This document shows positions 8,349 through 15,721 of a stretch of 64,000 bases of DNA, one piece after another. Within the stretch, counting starts at the first letter, position 1, and each line of letters starts with the position of its first letter. This DNA is from an uncultured Dehalococcoidia bacterium (GTDB lineage Bacteria; Chloroflexota; Dehalococcoidia; Lucifugimonadales; Lucifugimonadaceae), in assembly GCA_951812795.1 (NCBI GenBank), contig OX638325.1:1240001-1304000 (forward strand), read 5' to 3'. The notes under the pieces were generated by a model. It had not been told where the DNA came from and did no database searches. It saw only the letters and a program-made list of their open reading frames with translations. Position numbers and translations under genes: made by a program.

Positions 8349-9716
8349 TTAACCGACCAGCCAAGATAGGAAAATACTCGCCAAACCCAGGTACATCACG
8401 ATCCCGCAGATGTCGGTAGCAGTCGTCACAATCACTGCCGACGCCATCGCCGGGTCGATGCGAATCAATCGCATGAACATCGGCACCAACACTCCAGCCA
8501 ACCCTGCCAATATCAAGTTCATCACCAGCGACAACGTGACCAACAACGTCAACGCCCAATCGTCTTTCCAGAGGTGAACTAGCACACCAAGAATCCCGCC
8601 TACGGCTACGCTCTGAACTAGTGACAGGACTAACTCAAACAACAAAAGCTGCCAAACGTTCGACAACGAACGCTCTCCCAGCGCCATCGAACGGACGATG
8701 ATAGTCACGGTCTGAGTTCCTGCGATCCCGGCCTGACCCATCACCACCGGCAAGAACGCCGCCAACAACGTCATCGCATCCAACGTCGGCTGGAACAAAC
8801 TCAAAACAAACCCCGCCGACATCACCGTGAACAAGTTCAACACCAACCACGGCATTCGGTTGCGCATCGCTTCGCGGACGTTGTACCCAGTGGCGATGCT
8901 ACCGCCCACACCGAATAGACGGAACATGTCCTCGGTGGCTTCCTGCTCCGCAATTTCCACCAAACTGTTCGACGTGATCACCCCCTGCAACTGACGCCGA
9001 GTGTTCGTAACCGGTATGCTCGGCAACCGATAACGTTGCATCAAACGCACCGCACTCTCCTGGTCCTCTGTCGCCGAGACTGATATCACGTCACGATTCA
9101 TCACCTCGCTGATAGTCGCATTCGGAGGCGCGAACACCAGCTCCGATAACTCCATCCGGCCCACCAACGTGTCGTGCGCATCAACCGCGAACAACTCCCG
9201 CAACATCTCCGGATCCAACTCCATCTGACGCAACACACGCAGCGCGTGACGGACCGTCCAATACTCCCGCAACTTGCCAAACGACGGCGACATCAACCCG
9301 CCGGCATCGTCGTCATCGTGGATCAGCAGATCACCGATGATGTTGAGGTTCCGCATCCGAACCAGCGTCTGCGCAGCCTCGTCCCAGGCGATGCGGTGCA
9401 GCAGATCGGTCGCTACCTCGGGGGAAGTCTCGTCTAAAACCGTTGGACGTCTCGTCTCTGGAATCGCTTCGAACACCCGCGACCCTCGATCCACGTCAAG
9501 ATAATCCAGCACATCCGCAATCGCCTCGTTCGACATGCAATGCAAAAGCTGCCGCAGATGGTCTTCCGAAAGTTCCGCCACCACCGCTGCCAAGTCCGCG
9601 TGGCGCAGCGGGTCCAATCTCTTGAGCGCAACCGAAACCCCGCCGACCTCCAGAAGATCGGTTACCTCAGAAAGTACGTCGCCTAGTTCCCAAGGCTCTG
9701 GAACTGTCATGGCCAC
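8349..9716 (-). CDS. mgtE: MgtE-type magnesium transporter
   Basis: A protein of 455 residues. The N domain (residues about 15-135) has the superhelical MgtE_N repeats with LHCMSNEAIADVLDYLD-type sequence. Two CBS domains follow (VMNRDVISVSATEDQ and the preceding half), then five C-terminal membrane segments including the conserved VVMGQAGIAGTQTVTIIV and SMALGE. Family members are Mg2+-gated Mg2+ channels of the inner membrane. The start is GTG 9716 or ATG 9710 (MTVPEPWELG). It converges on the acyl-CoA synthetase with 6 bases between the stop codons. No Mg-sensing riboswitch was recognised upstream. Confidence 0.93.
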   Translation of the reverse strand: MAMTVPEPWELGDVLSEVTDLLEVGGVSVALKRLDPLRHADLAAVVAELSEDHLRQLLHCMSNEAIADVLDYLDVDRGSRVFEAIPETRRPTVLDETSPEVATDLLHRIAWDEAAQTLVRMRNLNIIGDLLIHDDDDAGGLMSPSFGKLREYWTVRHALRVLRQMELDPEMLRELFAVDAHDTLVGRMELSELVFAPPNATISEVMNRDVISVSATEDQESAVRLMQRYRLPSIPVTNTRRQLQGVITSNSLVEIAEQEATEDMFRLFGVGGSIATGYNVREAMRNRMPWLVLNLFTVMSAGFVLSLFQPTLDAMTLLAAFLPVVMGQAGIAGTQTVTIIVRSMALGERSLSNVWQLLLFELVLSLVQSVAVGGILGVLVHLWKDDWALTLLVTLSLVMNLILAGLAGVLVPMFMRLIRIDPAMASAVIVTTATDICGIVMYLGLASIFLSWLVG

Positions 9717-9953
9717 AGCGTGAACTCAATCACTTGATTTTCGCTTTCCGGTTTGAAGATACCCTTGAGCGCGCGCCATACCTGTCAGCGCATTCACCGA
9801 CCTCGAATCGCCAAATATCTTCGTCGTAGCTGATTGAATCGTACCGAATCCACGTCTAGTCATTCAACACTTCATGCAACTTCGGGAGGGATAACATTGA
9901 AAGATAGCCGCGGTCAAATCATCGCCGCGACTCAATGTGAAAGGCGTTGAATC

Positions 9954-10817
9954 ATGCTTCTAGGTGTTGCCGGCTTTGTCAAAGGCGACTGGCTCAATGT
10001 CACTGAAGACCAAGTCAAAATGGTCGCTGATAACGGCTTCGTCTCCGCTCTTCTCACAATCTCTGACCCGACCGCGGGAGACGACCGCGACATTGAGAAC
10101 ATCAAAACGCTCTATGCCGCCCATGGCCTCAACATGCCGATGACCCGCGGGGCATATGGCGGCGGTCTGTGCAGCGACGATGACGACCAACGCAGATGGA
10201 CCGTGAAATTCCTCGAAGACACCATCCGGCTCTCCGCAAAGATGTCCTGCCCCACCACCTACTTTCGTCCCGGAAGCCACAACCCTAATGGCGCGTGGTT
10301 GCCGCACCCCGATAACCGCTCGGAAGCAACCTTTGACAACCTAGTCGCCAGCGCGCAACAAGCATGCGCAGTCGCAGACTCCGAGGGAATCAAACTCGTT
10401 GTCGAGGCAGGCGTTGTGTGCCCCCTCTACACGCCGCGACGCGTGCGAGATTTTTTCGACGCCGTTGACATGCCGGCACTCGGCTTCAACGTCGATCCCG
10501 TAAACCTGGTTGGATCCCTCGAAATCGCATACGACACGACTTCGCTGATCAATGAATGCATCGACCTCATGGCCGACGAGATTGTTGGGTGCGACGCCAA
10601 AGACTTCACCATCGTCGACGCATTGTTGCCACATTTCGAGGAAGAAGTCATCGGTGCGCCCAACGCGCTCCTCGACAACGTAACTCTTCTCACCCGCCTT
10701 CAAGAAACCGCACCCGACATCACGGTTACCGTCGAACATTATCCCGACGAAAAGATACCCGCGGCGGCCGCGGGTATTCGAAAAGCTGCCCAAATTGCCG
10801 GGGTGATTTGGGACTGA
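9954..10817 (+). CDS. Sugar phosphate isomerase/epimerase-like TIM-barrel protein
   Basis: A protein of 287 residues that resembles the xylose-isomerase-like / AP-endonuclease-2 TIM barrel. The metal-site strands can be followed: KLVVEAGVV (Glu), LGFNVDPVNLVG (Asp), EIVGCDAKDF (Asp, Lys) and ITVTVEHYPDEK (Glu). These proteins isomerise or epimerise sugars and related polyols, but the specific reaction cannot be named. It is followed after 50 bases by an SDR dehydrogenase in the same direction, so an oxidation/isomerisation pair acting on a polyol is plausible. It was started at ATG 9954, where the family start LLGVAGF fits. Confidence 0.7.
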   Translation: MLLGVAGFVKGDWLNVTEDQVKMVADNGFVSALLTISDPTAGDDRDIENIKTLYAAHGLNMPMTRGAYGGGLCSDDDDQRRWTVKFLEDTIRLSAKMSCPTTYFRPGSHNPNGAWLPHPDNRSEATFDNLVASAQQACAVADSEGIKLVVEAGVVCPLYTPRRVRDFFDAVDMPALGFNVDPVNLVGSLEIAYDTTSLINECIDLMADEIVGCDAKDFTIVDALLPHFEEEVIGAPNALLDNVTLLTRLQETAPDITVTVEHYPDEKIPAAAAGIRKAAQIAGVIWD

Positions 10818-10867
10818 AACTACCCCACGCGCGACTAGAATCGGTAGTAGTCATTTAGGAGTTGAAA

Positions 10868-11623
10868 ATGCCTGCAGACCTAACCGGCAAGAGATGCATT
10901 GTTACCGGTGGCGCAACCGGGATCGGTCGAGCCTCCGCCATTCGCCTCGCTCAACTCGGCGCAGAAATCGCGATCTTCGACAATAACGAAGACGGCAACA
11001 ACACGGCGATCGAGATCAACGACAACGGTGGCAGCTCGAGATTCTGGAGCTGCGACGTCCGTGATGAAGCAAATGTGTCAGGCACCGTAATCGCCGCCAA
11101 ATCGTGGCTCGGTGACATCGATGTCCTTTGTCATTTCGCCGGTGTCCTCCAAGGTGCATCCATCCCGCTTGAAGGCTTCCCTGAAAAGACTTGGGACACG
11201 GTGCTCGATATCAACTTGCGGGGCACCTACCTCATCGCCAAATACGTCGTCACCGAGATGCTGAAGAAACCAGGCCCCAACCGCGGCACCATCATCCTCA
11301 CCGCATCCGGCGCCGGAGTCAAAGGCGGGTCATCGTCGTATGCTTACGGTGCGAGCAAGGGCGGAGTTCATGGCTTCACAATGGTCATGCAACAATACCT
11401 CGAATCTCAAGGAATCCGCGTTAACGACTTCGCACCGGGTTCTGTCGAAACTCCGTTAAAAATCGCCCAACTTCGTTCCACCGGCGCAATTACTGAACAG
11501 CCAACTGCCGATGTTGAACAAGCCGTTGCGTCCCTTACGAACCCCAATGATGTCGCCGAGATTGTCGCGTTCATGGCTAGCGACGAAGCCAACGCTTTGC
11601 GTGGGATAGTATTTACCGCCTAA
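10868..11623 (+). CDS. Short-chain dehydrogenase/reductase (SDR)
   Basis: An NAD(P)-dependent oxidoreductase of about 251 residues. The Rossmann motif is VTGGATGIGRASA near the N-terminus, with CHFAGV (NAG equivalent) at about residue 90. The catalytic Ser is in TASGAGVKGGSS, and Tyr-Lys in YGASKGG. The loop NDFAPGSVETPL corresponds to the usual N-x-xxPG-xx-T segment. The ATG at 10868 has AGGAG 7 bases upstream; TTG 10862 is less likely. The C-terminus stops at RGIVFTA, slightly short of the usual -DGG-containing end, so it may be mildly truncated. It lies between the isomerase-like gene and the kinase gene in one direction. Confidence 0.85.
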   Translation: MPADLTGKRCIVTGGATGIGRASAIRLAQLGAEIAIFDNNEDGNNTAIEINDNGGSSRFWSCDVRDEANVSGTVIAAKSWLGDIDVLCHFAGVLQGASIPLEGFPEKTWDTVLDINLRGTYLIAKYVVTEMLKKPGPNRGTIILTASGAGVKGGSSSYAYGASKGGVHGFTMVMQQYLESQGIRVNDFAPGSVETPLKIAQLRSTGAITEQPTADVEQAVASLTNPNDVAEIVAFMASDEANALRGIVFTA

Positions 11624-11664
11624 CCATTGGCGATACATCTAACATTTTCGTTCACTGGGATTCG

Positions 11665-12534
11665 ATGGTGGCAAATCAATCATCGCGCGATGTGGCTAAG
11701 GCATTTGCGCCCGGAAACATCTCCGGACTCTTCAAAATCATCGCCCACGACGATCCAAAGAAGATGCATTCGCTCGGCTGGGGTTTCACTGTCCGGGACG
11801 GCGTCAACGTCGAATTGTCACGTTCATCCGCCACCTCTACCCAGGTCTATTTCAACGGCAAACCCATTGAATTCCCAACCGTTGCCAGCGCACTTGCCGA
11901 TGCGTCCAATGTCCCATTCGACGTTGCCATCAATTCGAACTTGCCACTGAGTAGCGGATTCGGTCTTAGCGGCGCCGCCACCTTCGCCTCCCTCATTGCC
12001 GCCAACGACCTGCTGGCTCTCGGCAAATCCAGAGACCAACTCGCCATGATTGCACACGTCGCAGAGGTCCGAAACCTTACCGGACTTGGCGACGTCTGCT
12101 CGCAGTACAACGGTGGATGTTTGGTGAAGACCGAGGTCGGACACCCGTTGGCAGCCACTTCAATCGACTTGCCGCCGACACCAGTCCACTGGCGCTACTT
12201 TGGGAAGATCAAGACTAGCGAGATACTCGCAGACCACGATAGACACCAACTCATAAACGACGCCGCCGGCCATGCATTGTCCGCAATCCAAAAAACGATC
12301 GACGACGGGTCGACCATCACTTTCGCTGAACTCATCACCCTGGGGTTGAGTTTTGCCACATCCAGCGGGCTGTTGATGGATGACCGCGTGCGAAACTCGA
12401 TTTCTCAAGCTCGTTCCAATGGTGGCGTTGCAACCATGATCATGTTGGGAAACGCCGTCTTCAGCACCGCTCCCTTTCCCGGCAGCACCGAAACTATGCT
12501 GTCAAAAACCGCCGCGCATCTGATCGACGACTAG
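11665..12534 (+). CDS. GHMP-superfamily kinase, archaeal pantoate kinase-like
   Basis: A protein of 289 residues. The opening AFAPGNISGLFKII resembles the PGHxTGxFEI start of archaeal pantoate kinase. The ATP-binding GHMP motif is LPLSSGFGLSGAATFAS, where the archaeal enzymes have PxGxGFGMSGAG. The stretch AHVAEVRNLTGLGDVCSQ is very close to the archaeal signature. Archaeal pantoate kinase phosphorylates pantoate on the route to coenzyme A, replacing bacterial PanC/PanK. Whether this bacterial copy does the same is inferred. It overlaps the convergent phosphatase-like gene by four bases at the stop codons. Confidence 0.72.
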   Translation: MVANQSSRDVAKAFAPGNISGLFKIIAHDDPKKMHSLGWGFTVRDGVNVELSRSSATSTQVYFNGKPIEFPTVASALADASNVPFDVAINSNLPLSSGFGLSGAATFASLIAANDLLALGKSRDQLAMIAHVAEVRNLTGLGDVCSQYNGGCLVKTEVGHPLAATSIDLPPTPVHWRYFGKIKTSEILADHDRHQLINDAAGHALSAIQKTIDDGSTITFAELITLGLSFATSSGLLMDDRVRNSISQARSNGGVATMIMLGNAVFSTAPFPGSTETMLSKTAAHLIDD

Positions 12535-13361
12535 CCCGATTCGTTCATCACTTCTATCAACTTGTCATGTGCACGTGGCCATCCGGCCACCAATATCGGA
12601 ATTTCATCGTTACAAGACCAATCGATTGGTTGACCTACGCCATCAGTAACCTTCGCACCGAGCATCATCGCCGCGAGCGATCCTGCAGCAACGTGCATCG
12701 GTTCGATCCGATAAAACACCACCGCAGCCATCCGACTGGTGGCCACGAGCAACATTGGATAGGCCGCGGACGAGAAGCTGTTCGCCTGGCGCACTTGAGT
12801 CAACCAATCCAGACCACCGGAATTCAAAAGTTCGCGCCACACCTCCTGTCCATCCACCTCGAGGCCAACCACGGCGTCGCCCAGATGCCGATCGCGATCA
12901 GTAGTCCGCAAGGGTTTGCCGTTCAACGTGACCCCAGCACCCACCTCCGCTGTCAACAAGGTTCCACTAGACGGCACGGCCAGAGCGGACAACACTAATT
13001 CTCCCTCGGTTCGCATCGCGATGTTCACGCCCCAGTGATTCATCCCGGTGCTGAACGGAACCGTTCCACACAAGGGATCGATTAGCCACTCGATCTTCCG
13101 CTCTGCGTCGACACCCGCGTCGCCCAAATCGACCGTGCTCTCTTCCGAAAGTATCTCGCCACCGCAACCCGAAACTCTGAGTGCGGACGCGATCGCTTGA
13201 TCCGATTCGAGATCCGCCTCCGTCACCAATGCGCCAGGCGATTTTTCCCAACTCTGTAAGTTTTGAATCCCGGCATTGAACCGAGCCATCAAAACTTCGC
13301 TCGCCACATTCGCAGCCGCGACCGCCGCTTCCATGTGTTCCTTGTATGCGCTGAATGCCAT
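12531..13361 (-). CDS. Inositol-monophosphatase-fold protein with altered metal ligands
   Basis: A protein of 276 residues with the inositol monophosphatase fold. EILSEES (E73, E74) is the first metal motif and WLIDPLCGTVPFS the second. In active family members the second motif is DPxDGT; here the second Asp is Cys (C98). The late motif WDxAAG is replaced by MHVAAG, so the third metal Asp is His. Either the protein uses an unusual metal site or it is not a standard phosphatase. The closest roles by fold are inositol-phosphate, histidinol-phosphate or 3'-phosphoadenosine phosphatases. The ATG at 13361 gives the normal N-terminal helix. Confidence 0.75.
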   Translation of the reverse strand: MAFSAYKEHMEAAVAAANVASEVLMARFNAGIQNLQSWEKSPGALVTEADLESDQAIASALRVSGCGGEILSEESTVDLGDAGVDAERKIEWLIDPLCGTVPFSTGMNHWGVNIAMRTEGELVLSALAVPSSGTLLTAEVGAGVTLNGKPLRTTDRDRHLGDAVVGLEVDGQEVWRELLNSGGLDWLTQVRQANSFSSAAYPMLLVATSRMAAVVFYRIEPMHVAAGSLAAMMLGAKVTDGVGQPIDWSCNDEIPILVAGWPRAHDKLIEVMNESG

Positions 13362-13453
13362 AACATCGTCCAGTCAATTCATCAGAGTGTAGTACCATTT
13401 TCAATGAATATCGTCCCCGCCTCCAACTGGACGACTAGGAGTGGATCAGCCTC

Positions 13454-14248
13454 ATGTTTGCGACCATCGGACACACTTTCGAACTGATGAAGATGAGTTG
13501 GAACGTCCTGATGATGGACCGCGAACTCATCCTCTTCCCCGTTCTATCCGGAATGGGTCTCCTCATCCTCGGATTCGCGGGTTTGGCGGTTGGGGTGGCT
13601 GACACCGGAAACTTGATCGGTTTCTTGGTGATGATCCTCATCGCATATTTCATTACCACCTTCTTCAACGCCGCACTCATCTCCGCCGCACTCGAAAGGC
13701 TTCGAGGTGGCGACCCAAACGTAATGTCCGGCCTAAGCCACGCCACCAAACACGTCCACCACATTTTCCTCTGGTCCGTAATCTCCGCAATCGTCGGAAC
13801 CCTGTTCCGGGTCCTCAGATCCCAGACCGACAATTTCTTTGTTCAGATGATATACAGCATGATCGAAGGTGTTTGGGAGTTCATGACCTTCTTCGTGATC
13901 CCCGTCATGGTTTCGGAAAACGCCGGGCCCATCACCTCAATCAAACGGTCCGCAAGCATTATCCGGCAGACATGGGGACGCCAAATCACCGCCACCTTCG
14001 GTTTCTTCATCGTCTACGTCTTGGCCATCGTAGCCGCAGCTATACCGGCTATACTGCTCTTTTTGATTGTGCCGGTGGTCGGAATCATCGTCGGGATATT
14101 GCTCGTCGGACTTGCGTTCGCAACTGTGCAAGCATTGGAAGGCATCTTCAAAGCGGCGCTGTACGACTTCGCCGTCGGTGAGCAACCCGAAGGCTTCGAC
14201 CTCCGCACGCTGCAAACCGCGTACCGCCCAGATTTCGCCAGGGCTTAA
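13454..14248 (+). CDS. Multi-pass membrane protein, DUF6159-like
   Basis: A protein of 264 residues. The N-terminus FELMKMSWNVLMMDRELILFPVLS resembles the DUF6159 family of uncharacterised membrane proteins. Hydrophobic segments are visible at about residues 25-50, 55-85, 105-125, 140-155, 175-200 and 205-235. No catalytic motif is seen and the function is unknown. It stands alone between divergent neighbours. AGGAG is 13 bases upstream of the ATG, a rather long distance. Confidence 0.65.
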   Translation: MFATIGHTFELMKMSWNVLMMDRELILFPVLSGMGLLILGFAGLAVGVADTGNLIGFLVMILIAYFITTFFNAALISAALERLRGGDPNVMSGLSHATKHVHHIFLWSVISAIVGTLFRVLRSQTDNFFVQMIYSMIEGVWEFMTFFVIPVMVSENAGPITSIKRSASIIRQTWGRQITATFGFFIVYVLAIVAAAIPAILLFLIVPVVGIIVGILLVGLAFATVQALEGIFKAALYDFAVGEQPEGFDLRTLQTAYRPDFARA

Positions 14249-14370
14249 TCTGCTTTGCACATTCGTGATCGTCTCGGTTGTCGATCCGATCTCGCCGCTT
14301 CGCTGATCCGCGCCCGATTAATATTCGTATTTATCGTTGCGCCTTGAGCACCATCAAGCCAAGATCGCCA

Positions 14371-15495
14371 ATGCTCCGCAACAGTACAACACTCTCAACG
14401 ATTCGAACCGGGTCCATCATCCTTGCTTTGGTCGTTGGCATCCTCGCCGGAACGCTAGCAACTCCGGTAGCCGCGCACGAGGGGCGTGACGTAGGCGATT
14501 ACAACTTAGTCGTAGGTTTCCTGCGTGAACCTGCCTACGAAGGGCAACTCAACGGCGTCTCGTTGGTCGTCACCAAAACATCAACCGAGGATGCGATGGA
14601 AACAAATCGTATGCAAACCGAAGATGGTGACCACGAGATGACCTCAATGATGGAGACCGATGCCGTCGACGTGATCACTCATGGCGCAATATTTACCTCC
14701 CCACAATTCGGCTCGATGGAAAATTTTGAGTTCGAAGTCAACGAAGAACTGAGCGGAGTCGAAATCCCCTATCACGTGCATCCGGGCGACCAAGAGGGCA
14801 TCATCGTAGTCTCATCGGACGCGTCGCATCAGGGCGAAGACCGGTCCGTCATGATCATGGACGATCATCTAATGCCTGCAAGGCTCGAAGCGAACATCGG
14901 CGACAACGTTGTTTGGATGAACCACGAGAGCCAAAACGCTGTCGTCATGAGCGGCCCTCTATCGTCGATGACCACCGAGATGACGACTATGATGAGCGAC
15001 GAAACTCCATCCGTAACTGCTGAAGCCGCCACCACAAGAGATCGCGTCACTGGCTTGGCATCTACGTTAAAGGTCGAAGTCAACCATCTACCAACCGAAG
15101 CCGCCCGCGAGATGTCACTTACGGAGATGTTCGCCGATCCGGGCCACTATGTTGCTGAATTCGTCCCCACCGCGCCGGGCGATTACAGCATGAGATTCTT
15201 TGGCTCCATCGATGGCAATGCCATCGACGAAACTTTCTACTCTGGGCCGAACACGTTTGACACCGTGGTTGCATCCGACGCTATCCAATTCCCGGTCGTC
15301 TTGGAAAGCAATCGTGAGATCCAAAACGCGACCAAAGGCGCGATCGACGCGGTTCAACAGGTTGAAACAGACCTAGAAGCCACCGCATCAACGGCAAATA
15401 CCGGAATCATCATTGGGATCATAGGGATTCTGATCGGCATCGTTGCGACTGGCACTAGCGCGTTCGCCATAACCGTTGCCAGAAGACGCAACTGA
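14371..15495 (+). CDS. Exported membrane-anchored protein of a copper-handling locus
   Basis: About 374 residues from ATG 14371 (the frame is open from 14278, but the signal peptide starts here). The N-terminus has a signal peptide (SIILALVVGILAGTLATPVAA) and the C-terminus a single membrane helix (GIIIGIIGILIGIVATGTSAF) with Arg-Arg anchor, so the body is outside. The body contains a cupredoxin-like stretch (ARLEANIGDNVVWMNHES) with His and many Met residues, interrupted by an acidic Met-rich insert. It lies directly before a small membrane protein and the CopC-CopD fusion, which supports copper binding or delivery. The exact role is unknown. Confidence 0.6.
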   Translation: MLRNSTTLSTIRTGSIILALVVGILAGTLATPVAAHEGRDVGDYNLVVGFLREPAYEGQLNGVSLVVTKTSTEDAMETNRMQTEDGDHEMTSMMETDAVDVITHGAIFTSPQFGSMENFEFEVNEELSGVEIPYHVHPGDQEGIIVVSSDASHQGEDRSVMIMDDHLMPARLEANIGDNVVWMNHESQNAVVMSGPLSSMTTEMTTMMSDETPSVTAEAATTRDRVTGLASTLKVEVNHLPTEAAREMSLTEMFADPGHYVAEFVPTAPGDYSMRFFGSIDGNAIDETFYSGPNTFDTVVASDAIQFPVVLESNREIQNATKGAIDAVQQVETDLEATASTANTGIIIGIIGILIGIVATGTSAFAITVARRRN

Positions 15496-15523
15496 CACCT
15501 TCCGCACCTGCGGGACTGACCAC

Positions 15524-15718
15524 ATGACTAAAATCCTGCTTCACGGTGCTGTCGGATATTGGGATGAAATCGGGACCGTTGTCGCCATCATCTCGTTCGT
15601 CATTCTCATGAGTTTCTTGGCGTGGTCCAATGGCAACAAACGACGCAAAGCGCAGCAGGAGCGCCGACGACGGCGACTGCGTCAACTCCGCTCCGAGAGC
15701 GCTAACGACGAGGAATGA
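15524..15718 (+). CDS. Small single-helix membrane protein
   Basis: A 64-residue protein from ATG 15524 with one membrane helix (IGTVVAIISFVILMSFLAW) and a strongly basic tail (about residues 37-58 rich in Arg and Gln). No family is recognised. It sits 28 bases behind the exported cupredoxin-like gene and 3 bases before the TTG start of the CopC-CopD gene; its terminal GAGGAATGA supplies the ribosome site for that gene. An operon partner in copper handling is inferred only from position. Confidence 0.6.
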   Translation: MTKILLHGAVGYWDEIGTVVAIISFVILMSFLAWSNGNKRRKAQQERRRRRLRQLRSESANDEE

Positions 15719-15721
15719 CCC

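Noticed and set aside
14278..14370. Upstream extension of the exported copper-locus protein
   Set aside because: The signal peptide begins at ATG 14371; the extension would place 31 Arg-rich residues before it.
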